A stretch of DNA of 64,000 nt from Actinomadura sp. NBRC 104412 (GTDB taxonomy: Bacteria; Actinomycetota; Actinomycetes; Streptosporangiales; Streptosporangiaceae). The position numbers were made by a program, and so were the translations under genes. The stretch covers positions 1 through 64,000 of the forward strand of contig NZ_BSTM01000001.1 in the NCBI RefSeq assembly GCF_030269515.1. The letters are read 5' to 3'. The notes under the pieces were generated by a model. That model saw only the letters and a list, made by a program, of their open reading frames with translations, was not told the origin of the DNA and did no database searches. Each line of letters begins with the position of its first letter. The stretch's first letter is position 1. Positions 24,549-33,618 of the stretch are shown here, piece after piece.

Positions 24549-24666
24549 CATTACCATGAAGTGTGTCAAGAGTCTCAACGGCCACGGCCGGACACGGCAC
24601 CATGGACAGATCACCCAGCGCGGCACAGGTACCATGCATCGGTCCCGAAGGAGGCGAGCGACGCGG

Positions 24667-25332
24667 ATGGCCAAACGGCAGGCCCGATTCACCCCCCAGG
24701 AGATGGCGGCCGATCCGCGCCTGCATGACCACTCCCCCGAGCTGTGGAGCGCGGACCTGGCGGAGGTCCCCCGCGGCCTCCTGACCTCCGCCGTGCGCTG
24801 CTTCGCCGCGAACGGCTTCCACGCCACGACCACGCGTGACATCGCCGAGAGCGTGGGCCTCAGCCCGGCCGCCCTCTACGTCCACTTCCCGTCGAAGGAA
24901 CTGGTCCTGTTCGAGATCATCCGGGTCGGGCACGAGCGCGTCCTGGAGTACGTCCGGCACCCGTCCGTCCTGGACGAGCCGGACGCGGCGGCCCGCCTCC
25001 GCGCCCTCGTCTCCCGGTACACCGCCTGGCACGCCCGCCACCACGTGACGGCCCGCGTCTGCCAGATGGAGCTGGCCGGCCTCACCCCCGAGCACTACGA
25101 CCAGATCCTCGAGCTACGCCACCAGACCAACGACCTCTTCCGCGAAACGGTCGATCGCGGCGTGGCCGACAAGACCTTCGCCCAGTCCGACGTGCGACGA
25201 GTAGCCCGCGCGATGCTCTCCCTGTGCATCGACCTGGTCCGCTGGTACCGCCTGGACGGCCCCGACACCCCCGAACAACTAGGCGACTTCTACGCCAACC
25301 TGGCCTTGAAAATGGTCACCAACCCTGACTGA
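24667..25332 (+). CDS. TetR-family regulator (paralogue B)
   Basis: 221-residue regulator with HTH CFAANGFHATTTRDIAESVG / LSPAALYVHFPSKELVLFEI. It is a full-length paralogue of the regulator at 18314-19027, so the two bracket the synthetase-oxidoreductase-lactonase-importer block. The ATG at 24667 gives a start equivalent to that family; an in-frame ATG at 24634 is possible, and GGAGG lies 12 bases before the chosen start, a little far. It is divergent from the importer and likely to act on copy 3 of the operator. Confidence 0.83.
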   Translation: MAKRQARFTPQEMAADPRLHDHSPELWSADLAEVPRGLLTSAVRCFAANGFHATTTRDIAESVGLSPAALYVHFPSKELVLFEIIRVGHERVLEYVRHPSVLDEPDAAARLRALVSRYTAWHARHHVTARVCQMELAGLTPEHYDQILELRHQTNDLFRETVDRGVADKTFAQSDVRRVARAMLSLCIDLVRWYRLDGPDTPEQLGDFYANLALKMVTNPD

Positions 25333-25573
25333 TGCCGCGCGGGAGAGTGGGCACATGGTGCCGCTCTCGCGAGCGCGTTGCCGCGCAACGGTGCGCCTGC
25401 CACGGCGTCGGCGTCAAGCGCCTGACCGTCCTGGAACATCTCGACGGCATGCTTGTCCCCGGCCTCGACCTGCGACGGGACATCTGCCGGGAGTACCTTG
25501 TCCTGCACTCGTCGCCGGCGAGCGGTGACCGAGGCGTTGCCTTTTGACGGCACCATTGTTGGACGCTCGGAGG
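25333..25573. other. Intergenic sequence without a recognisable gene
   Basis: Open frames exist on both strands (+ strand RLTVLEHLDGMLVPGLDLRR looks mildly gene-like) but none has a credible start, ribosome site or family resemblance. Probably decayed coding DNA. Confidence 0.3.
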
Positions 25574-25960
25574 CTACGCCCGGCCAGGCGGTGGTCGCCG
25601 GGTCTGCTGGTCTTCGGTGGCTCTGCGTTCTTGTTCGCGGACACCATAGGCGGCCTGTCGCACGGCTTCCTGGCTTTCGAATCCCGAGCCCAGAGCCCCG
25701 CCGAGGGTGGCCGCGGAACTGGCCAGCCACGCCAATGACACGAAATCCACGAACCGCACGCCGGTCTGATCAAGCGCCTTGGCGAATGGCGTTCCGCGGC
25801 CCAAAGGGCCGGTAGGCCGTGAACATGGAAAGCCTGCCGGCCCACCCGCCGATGCCGGCGGTGCCCCAGATCCGTCCGGCAACTCGATCATTGTCATTCA
25901 GCGCGACAGCGACGAGCCCGCCAAGTAGGCCGGCGTCACTTCGGCGGGTTCTCGTAGCGG
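25574..25960 (-). pseudogene. Frameshifted remnant of a small hypothetical (membrane-like) protein
   Basis: Two adjoining minus-strand frames have actinomycete-like codon usage and read as one protein: [18 protein letters not shown] and [20 protein letters not shown], then after a one-base shift near 25790 [20 protein letters not shown] and [20 protein letters not shown] to a TAG at 25574. The first part has a hydrophobic stretch and the second a charged helical tail. No family could be named; the frameshift indicates decay. Confidence 0.35.
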
Positions 25961-26135
25961 ACTCAGGCTGCCCCGCTTGGGGCGCCGGGCGTGCGGCCGG
26001 TCTCGGTTGCGTCGCACGTGGATGATGTGGGCCAGCCACAACTGGCCGGGCCGATCGACGACAAACCGCCGGTTACCAGATCATGTGGCCGCGGCGCCGT
26101 CTCATCGGGCACTGTGGTGCGCTGCTTGGCGCGGA

Positions 26136-26894
26136 TCAGGCGCTGGCGCCGCCGTCGATGACCAGGTCGTGGCCGACGGCGAAGCCCGCTTGGGGTGATG
26201 CGAGCCAGAGCACGGCGGAGGCCGCTTCGGCGAGTGTCCCGACTCTGCCGATCGGCAGTGCGGTCTTCATCCGTTCGGCGCGGTCGTCCTCGGTCTCGCC
26301 GGGTCGCAGGGACATGGGTGTGTCGATGGGGCCCGGGCTGATCGCGTTGATGCGGATGCCCTCCCCGATGTACTCCTTCGCGGCCGCCCGGGTCAGCGCG
26401 CTCACGGCCGCTTTGGAGGCCGCATAGGCGCCGAGGAACGGCAGTCGCATGTGAGCGCCCAGGTTGGAGGCGGTGTTGACGATCACGCCGCCGCCATTGC
26501 CGCGCATGTGGGCGATCTGGTGTTTCATTCCAAGGAAGACACCGGTGAGGTTCACGGCCAACTGGCGGTCCCAGGCGGCCTCGTCCATGTCCGCTAGTGG
26601 TCCGGCCTCGAACACTCCCGCGTTGTTGAATGCGATGTGCAGGCCGCCGTGCCGCTCCACGGTGGTCGCGACGAGCCGGGCGACGTCCGGGGAGGAGGAG
26701 ACGTCGGCGGTCACGGCGCTGGCCTGGCCGCCTTCGTCCTCGATCAGCTTCACGGTCTGCTCAAGAGGGCTGATGCCGCGCCCGGCGACCACCACGGTCG
26801 CGCCTTCTCGGGCGAAGGCGAGTGCGGTGGCCCGGCCGATGCCGGATCCTCCGCCGGTGATGAGGGCCACCTTGCCGGTGAAACGAGTGCTCAT
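26136..26894 (-). CDS. Short-chain dehydrogenase/reductase
   Basis: 252-residue classical SDR, NAD(P)-dependent. Cofactor motif TGGGSGIGRA (about 14-23), NNAG (about 90-93), catalytic Ser in NTASNLGAH and YxxxK in GAYAASKAAVSAL, then SPGPIDTP. Start ATG 26894 overlaps the MFS stop (ATGA), making it the third gene of the TetR-MFS-SDR operon. It may modify the compound that the MFS protein exports; the substrate is unknown. Confidence 0.9.
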   Translation of the reverse strand: MSTRFTGKVALITGGGSGIGRATALAFAREGATVVVAGRGISPLEQTVKLIEDEGGQASAVTADVSSSPDVARLVATTVERHGGLHIAFNNAGVFEAGPLADMDEAAWDRQLAVNLTGVFLGMKHQIAHMRGNGGGVIVNTASNLGAHMRLPFLGAYAASKAAVSALTRAAAKEYIGEGIRINAISPGPIDTPMSLRPGETEDDRAERMKTALPIGRVGTLAEAASAVLWLASPQAGFAVGHDLVIDGGASA

Positions 26895-28186
26895 TCCGCA
26901 TTCCCCTTTACTTTCTTGGTACGGCGCGTGGGCGCCGAGAACAGGGCGGTGACGAAGAGAACGGCGGCGGCGATGCGCAGGGCGAAGGCATAGCCGCTAG
27001 ACGGGTGATGCGAGTACGCGGTGCCGAGGGAGACCAGTACCGCGAGACCGAGGGGAGGGCCGATCTCCATCGCGGTGTTCAGCAGCCCGCCCGCCAGGCC
27101 GGTCTGGTCATCTCGCACGCCTTGCATCGCGGCGAGAGTGGCGGCAGAGAACGTCACACCGGCTCCGAACGGGAAGACGAGCAGCCCGGCGTAAGGCATG
27201 TCCAGCAGGCTGAGCAGAAGCAGGCCGGCGGCCGCCGCGACCAAACCGATCGCCAACACGCGATGGATTCCCAGGCGGGGGATGAGCCTTCCGGCCAGCG
27301 GGCCGGAAGCGAAAATGGCGGGGGCGGGCAGCAGGAAGGCGGCCGACGTCTCCAGCGGGGACAGTCCGCGGATTTGTTGCAGGTGGAGGGAGAGCAGGAA
27401 GAACCCGGTGGCCATCGCCCCGGCGCAGAAGGTCACGGCGATCAGGGGCAGGATCCGTCTCCCCAGGAAGGGCAACGGCATCAGCGGGGCCGAAGAGCGC
27501 CGCTCGGCCAGCCCGAACAGGACGAGCAGCACGACACCGCCGAAGACCATCCAGCCGGAGCGCTGCAGCCCGTAGATCAGCACGGCCAGACCGGCGGTCA
27601 CCAGTACCGCGCCGAGCCAGTCGATCCGCTTCCTGCCCTGTGGATGATCCACGGGGAACAGCCCGGAGGCCGCGGGCACCGCGACGGCCGACATCACAAC
27701 GGGCGCCAGGAACACCCACCGCCACGACACCCACGTGATCGCTATACCCGACAGCACGGTTCCCGCCGTCGCGCCGGCGCTGCTCAGCACGCCCCACATC
27801 GCCAGGGCCCGCCCTCGGCGATCCGGGTCAGGGAACACGACGCCCAGCAACGCCATCGCCGCCGGTGCCGCCAGCGCCGCACCGATACCCTGGGCGAACC
27901 GGGCGATCATCAACATGCCGGACCACGGGGCGAGGGCGGCCGCCACCGACGCGGGGCCGAAGATGACCATGCCGGTGACGAAGACTCGTCTACGCCCCAA
28001 CGAGTCCGTGAGCCGCCCGCCGAGCAACAGCAGCCCACCGAACGCCAGGCCATAGGCGGAGCTGACCAGCACCATCCCCGCATCGTCGACATGCAGATCC
28101 CGCTGGATGGCGGGCAACGCCACGGTGATGACCGTGATCGTCGCGATGAGCGTGATCTGCACGGTCCCGAGCAGCGCGAACGCCAT
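26891..28186 (-). CDS. MFS transporter (drug/proton antiporter type)
   Basis: 431-residue major-facilitator protein with about 12 membrane segments. Motif A-like GGRLTDSLGRRRVFVTGMVI follows TM2, and the IAITWVSWRWVFLAPV loop resembles motif C-side sequences of DHA-type exporters. ATG at 28186 is used; a GTG at 28252 preceded by GGAAG, 13 bases after the TetR stop, is a serious alternative that would add 22 residues. It lies between the TetR and SDR genes in one operon. Confidence 0.8.
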   Translation of the reverse strand: MAFALLGTVQITLIATITVITVALPAIQRDLHVDDAGMVLVSSAYGLAFGGLLLLGGRLTDSLGRRRVFVTGMVIFGPASVAAALAPWSGMLMIARFAQGIGAALAAPAAMALLGVVFPDPDRRGRALAMWGVLSSAGATAGTVLSGIAITWVSWRWVFLAPVVMSAVAVPAASGLFPVDHPQGRKRIDWLGAVLVTAGLAVLIYGLQRSGWMVFGGVVLLVLFGLAERRSSAPLMPLPFLGRRILPLIAVTFCAGAMATGFFLLSLHLQQIRGLSPLETSAAFLLPAPAIFASGPLAGRLIPRLGIHRVLAIGLVAAAAGLLLLSLLDMPYAGLLVFPFGAGVTFSAATLAAMQGVRDDQTGLAGGLLNTAMEIGPPLGLAVLVSLGTAYSHHPSSGYAFALRIAAAVLFVTALFSAPTRRTKKVKGNAE

Positions 28187-28265
28187 CGACGCACGGCGCC
28201 TATTTAAACCGATCGTTCTGTTTTCTGGGCACACAGAAGCGCCGCTTCTCACCAGGAACACTTCC

Positions 28266-28847
28266 TCAGTCCAGGACGGCCAGCGCCTGTGCGGTGGCGT
28301 CACGGATCCTGCCGGGGTCAGGATGCGCGCGACCCAGGACACGGAGGCCCTGCATCATGACGAGCAGAAAACGGGCCAGAGCACGCGGGTCCTTCTCGCC
28401 TGAGATCTCGCCTTGCGCGCGCGCCCGGGTCAGCGCCGAGGTCAGCGCGGTCTCCACAGTGTCCCAGCTCGCCTCGACCCTCCGGGCGATCTGCGGATCG
28501 CGCGGCATGACCTCCACGGCGGCGTTGACGACCATGCAGCCGCGCCTGCGCTCATCGCACAAGGATTCCTCGGCGTATGCCTCGACCAGCGATCGTACGG
28601 CCGGAAGGGCCGGTCCCGGCTGGGAGAGCACCTCGACGACATCGGGGTCGCGGGTCTGCAGGTACCTCTCGAACGCCTTCACATAGAGGTCGTGCTTGCC
28701 GCCGAAGGTGGCATAGATACTCGCCCGAGCGATACCCAGATGCTGGACCAGGTCGGCCATGGACGTCGCGTCGTACCCCCGCTCCCAGAACAACTCCAGC
28801 GCCTTCTGCAGGGCCTCGTCCGGATCGAACTCCTTGGTCCTCGCCAC
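28266..28847 (-). CDS. TetR-family regulator of the MFS-SDR operon
   Basis: 193-residue regulator beginning VARTKEFDPDEALQKALELF and carrying the HTH YDATSMADLVQHLGIARASI (about 24-43). GTG 28847 is preferred over GTG 28856 because it falls exactly at the predicted transcription start, giving a leaderless message. The C-terminal half contains CDERRRGCMVVNAAVEV, common in TetR_C_6-type regulators of exporters. It heads the operon and probably represses it. Confidence 0.83.
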   Translation of the reverse strand: MARTKEFDPDEALQKALELFWERGYDATSMADLVQHLGIARASIYATFGGKHDLYVKAFERYLQTRDPDVVEVLSQPGPALPAVRSLVEAYAEESLCDERRRGCMVVNAAVEVMPRDPQIARRVEASWDTVETALTSALTRARAQGEISGEKDPRALARFLLVMMQGLRVLGRAHPDPGRIRDATAQALAVLD

Positions 28848-28854
28848 ACCCCGC

Positions 28855-28884
28855 ACCCTAGCCGTATCCAGATCGAACGGTCAA
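28855..28884 (-). promoter_or_regulatory. Probable leaderless promoter of the TetR-MFS-SDR operon
   Basis: TTGACC (28884-28879), an 18-base spacer, then TAGGGT (28860-28855). Seven bases later comes the GTG start, placing +1 on the start codon. The spacer contains CGTTCG, resembling part of AACGATCGGTT found upstream of the MFS gene (28207-28217), so it may overlap the operator. Confidence 0.5.
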
Positions 28885-29116
28885 ATATAAGTGGCGAACC
28901 GAACCCTCACACGTAACTGGGCTTCGTCCTCGTGATCTGGTCCGGCGTTGCCCGCTTTGTGTGCCTGGGGGACGGGAGAGGCCACCCCTCGCATCCGTAG
29001 CCACCACACCATTCGTCCCCGACGGGTCCCCGGCTCCGCGTCCAACGCACGTCAGGCGTTGGACGTCCAGGGCCGGGCCGCTGACCCCACTTGTCTCGCT
29101 CGGTGCCCCTGCTGCT

Positions 29117-30850
29117 TCACGTCGGCATGGTCCACATGCGGCGGTACAGCCCCTCTTGCCGTACCAGAGCCTCATGCGTGCCGCGCTGGACGACCCGTCC
29201 GTGATCGAGCACGACGATCTCGTCGACGGCGTCCAGGCCCGCCAGGTCGTGGGTGATCAGCAGTGTGGTCCGTCCCCGGGTGACCCGGAGGAGGTCGGCC
29301 GTCAGCTCGGCGCGGGTCGACGGGTCCACATGGGCGGTCGGCTCGTCGAGGATCAGCAGTCCGGGGTCGGCCAGTACGGCTCGGGCCAGGGCGAGCCGCT
29401 GACGTTCACCGCCGGACATCTTCACGCCATGGGTCCCAACGGGGGTGTCCCACCCTTCGGGTAGGGACTCGATCCACGGCAGCAGACGGGCCGCGTCCGC
29501 GGAAGCGCGCAGTTCGGCGTCGGTCGCGCCGGGACGGGCCAGCCGCAGGTTCTCTTTGAGCGTGCTGTCGAAGATGTGCGGGTCCTGCGGGCAGCCGCCG
29601 ATCACGCGGCGCACGTCGTCGGGGGCGTACGCCGTCAGGTCGCGGCCGTTCAGGGTGACGGTGCCGCCCTGGTGGTCGAGGAACCGCAGCAGGATGGCGG
29701 CGACGGTGCTCTTGCCCGCGCCGCTGGGTCCCACCAGGGCGACGCGGCGGCCGGGTTCCAGGTCGAGGTCGATGCCGTCCAAGGCCCACGGCGCGTCCGG
29801 TCCGTAGCGGGCGCGGACGTCTCGCAGCCGCACGCCGACCGGGCGTTCGGGCGGTGGAAGCGGGGTGGACGGTTCCCGGACCGGAACCGGCGCGTCCAGC
29901 ACCGCGGTGATCCGCCGGGCGGACGAGCCGGTGTCGGCCAGCCGGGCCGCCGCGGCGGGCAGCGGGGCGACGGCCTCGAAGGCGGCCAGGGCGGTCAAGG
30001 CGAGCACGGCCAGCGGGACGTGGCCGAGGTCGCCGTTCTCGACGGCCGCCACGCCGAGCAGGAGTACGGCCCACACGGTCAGGCCGGTGACGGCGGTGCC
30101 CAGCCCGGCGCCGAGTGCGTGTGCGAACGCGTTGCGCCGGGCCTGTCGGGTGAGCTCGCGGTCGGCCGCGGTGATCGCGGCGACCGCGCGGTCCTCCGCC
30201 CCGAACGCGATCAGGTCGTGGGCACCGGAGAAGGCGTCCACGACTCGCGTGGTGAGGTCTCCGCGGGCGGCGGTGGTCCGGCGTGCGGCCTGCCGGGCGA
30301 CCGACACCGAGCAGGCGGGGACGGCCACGCCGGCGACCAGCAGCCCGGCGGCCAGCACCCCGGCGGCCGGGGCCAGCAGGAACGCGCAGACGGTGACCGC
30401 CCCTCCTCCGGCGAGCGCGGCCGCCGCGGGCGGGATGATCCCGCGAACGAAGAGATCCTGCGTGGTGTCGACGTCGGAGACCAGCCGGGCCAGCAGGTCG
30501 CCGGAGCGCAGGTCGCGCAGCCCGGCGGGGGCGATGCGGGCGAGCCGGCGGTAGATCCGCACGCGGACGTCGCCCAGCACGCGGAAGGCCACCTCGTGCG
30601 AGGTCAGCCGTTCGAGGTAGCGCAGCAGCCCGCGGCTCACGCCGAGCGCGCGGACCGCCACGACGGCGATGGTCAGCGCCGTCACGTTCGGGTGCTCGGC
30701 GGCCCGCGCGATCAGGTACCCCGACACGCCGAGCAGCGCGATGCCGGCCGCGGTCGTACCGGCCCCGGCCAGGACGGCCAGGAGCAGGCCGCCGCGCATC
30801 GGGCGGGCCAGGGTCAGCAGCCGCAGCAGCGGGGCCGTCATGGCGGTCAT
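29117..30850 (-). CDS. cydC: Cytochrome bd assembly ABC exporter subunit CydC
   Basis: 577-residue half-transporter with an N-terminal six-helix membrane domain and a C-terminal ATPase: Walker A GPSGAGKST, signature MSGGERQRLALARA, Walker B LLILDEPTAHVDP. CydDC exports glutathione/cysteine and haem-related cargo needed to build cytochrome bd. Its ATG overlaps the cydD stop (ATGA) and it ends the cydABDC operon. Assignment to CydC rather than a drug exporter rests on operon position and the LLGVSGYLIARAAEHPNVTAL segment. Confidence 0.9.
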   Translation of the reverse strand: MTAMTAPLLRLLTLARPMRGGLLLAVLAGAGTTAAGIALLGVSGYLIARAAEHPNVTALTIAVVAVRALGVSRGLLRYLERLTSHEVAFRVLGDVRVRIYRRLARIAPAGLRDLRSGDLLARLVSDVDTTQDLFVRGIIPPAAAALAGGGAVTVCAFLLAPAAGVLAAGLLVAGVAVPACSVSVARQAARRTTAARGDLTTRVVDAFSGAHDLIAFGAEDRAVAAITAADRELTRQARRNAFAHALGAGLGTAVTGLTVWAVLLLGVAAVENGDLGHVPLAVLALTALAAFEAVAPLPAAAARLADTGSSARRITAVLDAPVPVREPSTPLPPPERPVGVRLRDVRARYGPDAPWALDGIDLDLEPGRRVALVGPSGAGKSTVAAILLRFLDHQGGTVTLNGRDLTAYAPDDVRRVIGGCPQDPHIFDSTLKENLRLARPGATDAELRASADAARLLPWIESLPEGWDTPVGTHGVKMSGGERQRLALARAVLADPGLLILDEPTAHVDPSTRAELTADLLRVTRGRTTLLITHDLAGLDAVDEIVVLDHGRVVQRGTHEALVRQEGLYRRMWTMPT

Positions 30851-32556
30851 GACGCCACCGCCAGCGGCTCGCGAGTCCCCTCATGGACGACGAGGCGGCC
30901 GTTGTCGATCTCGGCGACGCGGTCGGCGACGCCGGTCCAGGTGTGGTCGTGGGTGACCAGGACGACCGTGCGGCCGGCCATGAGCCGTTCGACGGTGGCG
31001 CGGATCTCCCGGGCGTTCTCGCCGTCCAGGTGCGCGGTCGGCTCGTCGAGCAGCAGCACCGGCGCGTCCCGCAGGAACGCGCGGGCCAGCGCGATGCGCT
31101 GCCGTTCCCCGCTGGACAGCCGGAGACCGCGTTCGCCGATCGGAGTGCCGTATCCGCCGGGCGATCTCCGGATGAACGCGTCCGCCCCGGCGAGCTCGGC
31201 CGCGCGCCGTACCGCCCGGTCGTCGGCGCCGGGATCGCCCAATCGGATGTTGTCGGCCACGCTTCCGGTGAACAGGTACGGATCCTGGGGCACCCAGGAC
31301 AGCCGCTTCCGCCATTCCGCGACGGGCACATCGTCGAAACCGGTGCACCCCTCGGTGGGCTGCACGAACCGCAGGATCACGGCGAGCAGGGTGCTCTTCC
31401 CGCCTCCGCTGGGTCCGATGACCACGAGCCGCTCCCCCGCCCCCACCTCAAGGGACACATCGGCGAGCGCCGGGCGATCACGCCCGGGGTAGCGGACGGT
31501 CACTCCCTCCAGGCGCAGCGGCGCGTCCTCGGGGGCATGGCCGGTCGCGGTGCGTTCCTCCGGTGCCGCGATGTCCAGCACGTCGAGGACGCGTCCGGCG
31601 GCGGTGACGCCTTCCATGCTGGCGTGGAACTGCGCGCCCACATTGCGCAGCGGCAGGTACGCCTCCGGTGCCAGCAGCAGAACCAGCAGCGCCGTCTCGT
31701 ACGGGACGCCGCCGCCCAGGAGCCGCAGCCCGATCTCGACCGCGACGAGCGCCACCGCGAGCGTGGACAACAGTTCCAGGACGAGCGCCGACAGGAAGGC
31801 CACGCGCAGCGTGCGCATCGTCGCCCGCCGGTGCGCGCCGGTCACCTCGCGGATCACCTCCGCCTGGGCCTTGGCGCGGCCGAACACCTTGAGGGTGGGC
31901 AGGCCCTCGACCACATCGAGGAAATGGCCGCCCAGGCGTTGCAGCAGCGTCCATTGGCGTTCGGTACGGGCCCGGGTGTGCAGGCCGACCAGGATCATGA
32001 AGATCGGGATGAGCGGCAGCGTGGCGGCGATGACGCCCGCGGAGAGCGGGTCGGCGCCGCCGACCACGGCCAGCACGGCGAGCGGGGTCAGGCAGGCCAG
32101 GACCAGTTGGGGAAGGTAGCGGGCGAAGTAGGCGTCCAGCGCGTCCAGCCCCCTGGTGGCCAGCGTCGCCAGCTCGCCGGGCTTGGACGCGGTCGCTTCG
32201 GCGGCGCGCTCGTCGTGCTCCGGCGACGCGTCCATCCAGCCCGGCCCCAGGCGCAGCACGTGCTCGACGAGCGCGCGTCGTAGCTGGGACTTGACGGCCG
32301 AGGCCGCGCGCAGAGCCATGGCTTCCGCGCCATAGGCCGCCAGGGCACGTCCGGCCACCACGATCAGGAGGAGCACGAACGCGGAGGCCAGGGGCGCGAC
32401 GCCCTGCCCGTGAAAGGCGCCTGCGAGGATGCGTGCCAGCAGTACGGCCTGCGCCAATACCAGCCCCGTCGTCACCAGCCCGAACAGGACCGTGCCCGTG
32501 AGGAAGACACGCGCGGCTCTGGTGTGGGCCGGCAGGCGCGGATCGAGTGGCTTCAC
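30847..32556 (-). CDS. cydD: Cytochrome bd assembly ABC exporter subunit CydD
   Basis: 569-residue half-transporter: membrane domain with the CydD-typical KPGELATLATRGLDALDAYF and ARYLPQLVLACLTPLAVLAV, then an ATPase with Walker A GPSGGGKST, signature LSSGERQRIALARA and Walker B LLLDEPTAHLD. GTG start at 32556 overlaps the cydB stop. It acts with CydC in the membrane. Confidence 0.92.
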   Translation of the reverse strand: MKPLDPRLPAHTRAARVFLTGTVLFGLVTTGLVLAQAVLLARILAGAFHGQGVAPLASAFVLLLIVVAGRALAAYGAEAMALRAASAVKSQLRRALVEHVLRLGPGWMDASPEHDERAAEATASKPGELATLATRGLDALDAYFARYLPQLVLACLTPLAVLAVVGGADPLSAGVIAATLPLIPIFMILVGLHTRARTERQWTLLQRLGGHFLDVVEGLPTLKVFGRAKAQAEVIREVTGAHRRATMRTLRVAFLSALVLELLSTLAVALVAVEIGLRLLGGGVPYETALLVLLLAPEAYLPLRNVGAQFHASMEGVTAAGRVLDVLDIAAPEERTATGHAPEDAPLRLEGVTVRYPGRDRPALADVSLEVGAGERLVVIGPSGGGKSTLLAVILRFVQPTEGCTGFDDVPVAEWRKRLSWVPQDPYLFTGSVADNIRLGDPGADDRAVRRAAELAGADAFIRRSPGGYGTPIGERGLRLSSGERQRIALARAFLRDAPVLLLDEPTAHLDGENAREIRATVERLMAGRTVVLVTHDHTWTGVADRVAEIDNGRLVVHEGTREPLAVAS

Positions 32557-33602
32557 CGGGCCGCCCCCGCACCGGCGTCGGGGGCGATGATCTCGCGGGT
32601 GAGACGCCGGCGGAACACCCAGTACGTCCAGCCCTGATAGGCCAGCACCACAGGGGTGAAGAGCACCGCCACCCAGGTCATCACCTTGAGCGTGTAATCA
32701 GTGGAGGCCGCGTTGTGGACGGTGAGGCTGAAGGCGTCGGCGGTGCTGGACGGCATGACGTTCGGCCACAGGTCGCCGAACAGGGTCGCCACGGTCAGCG
32801 CGATCGCCACCGCGGTGCCGGTGAACGCCCAGCCCTCCCGGCCGCGCAGCACCGCCGCGATGCCGCCCAGCAGCGCGACCGCCGCCGCCCCGGCGGTGGC
32901 CCAGGTCATCGGCTTGCCGTGCTCGATCTGGGTGACCGCCAGGAATCCCGCCGCGATCACGGCGACCGGCGCGCACAGCCGGGCCAGCAGGCCGCGGGCC
33001 CGCCACCGGATCCCGCCGTCGGTCTTGAGCGCGAGGAACACCGCGCCGTGCAGGGTGAAGACCGCCAGCGTGGTGAGCCCGCCCAGGAGCGCGTAGGGGT
33101 TGAGCAGGGTGAACAACGTCCCGGTGTAGTGGTGCTCGGCGTCGAGCGGGACACCGCGCACGATGTTGGCGAACGCCACGCCCCACAGGAACGCGGGGAC
33201 CAGTGAGCCCCAGAAGATGGCGCGGTCCCAGTTGCGCCGCCAGCGGGCGCTGTCGACCTTGCCCCGGTACTCGAACGCGACACCGCGCACGATGAGCGCG
33301 AGCAGGATCACCAGCAGCGGGAGGTAGAAGCCGCTGAACAGAGTGGCGTACCACTCGGGGAAGGCGGCGAAGGTGGCGCCGCCCGCCACCAGCAGCCACA
33401 CCTCGTTGCCGTCCCACACCGGCCCGATGCTGTTGATCATCAGGCGGCGGTCGACCTCGGTGGTCCCGCCGCCGTCGAGGGCGCGGCGGCGGGGAGCCAG
33501 CACGGGCAGCAGCACGCCGACGCCGAAGTCGAAACCCTCCAGGACGAAGTAGCCGGTCCACAGCACCGCGATGAGCGTGAACCAGACGGTGGTCGGTTCC
33601 AT
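32553..33602 (-). CDS. cydB: Cytochrome bd ubiquinol/menaquinol oxidase subunit II
   Basis: 349-residue membrane subunit with the CydB start (WFTLIAVLWTGYFVLEGFDF), the GPVWDGNEVWLLVAGGATFA segment and eight to nine helices. It holds the structural partner position for CydA in the bd-type terminal oxidase, which reduces oxygen with high affinity. Sixteen bases separate it from cydA, and its stop overlaps cydD. Confidence 0.95.
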   Translation of the reverse strand: MEPTTVWFTLIAVLWTGYFVLEGFDFGVGVLLPVLAPRRRALDGGGTTEVDRRLMINSIGPVWDGNEVWLLVAGGATFAAFPEWYATLFSGFYLPLLVILLALIVRGVAFEYRGKVDSARWRRNWDRAIFWGSLVPAFLWGVAFANIVRGVPLDAEHHYTGTLFTLLNPYALLGGLTTLAVFTLHGAVFLALKTDGGIRWRARGLLARLCAPVAVIAAGFLAVTQIEHGKPMTWATAGAAAVALLGGIAAVLRGREGWAFTGTAVAIALTVATLFGDLWPNVMPSSTADAFSLTVHNAASTDYTLKVMTWVAVLFTPVVLAYQGWTYWVFRRRLTREIIAPDAGAGAAR

Positions 33603-33618
33603 GAACGTCTCCGGGGAC

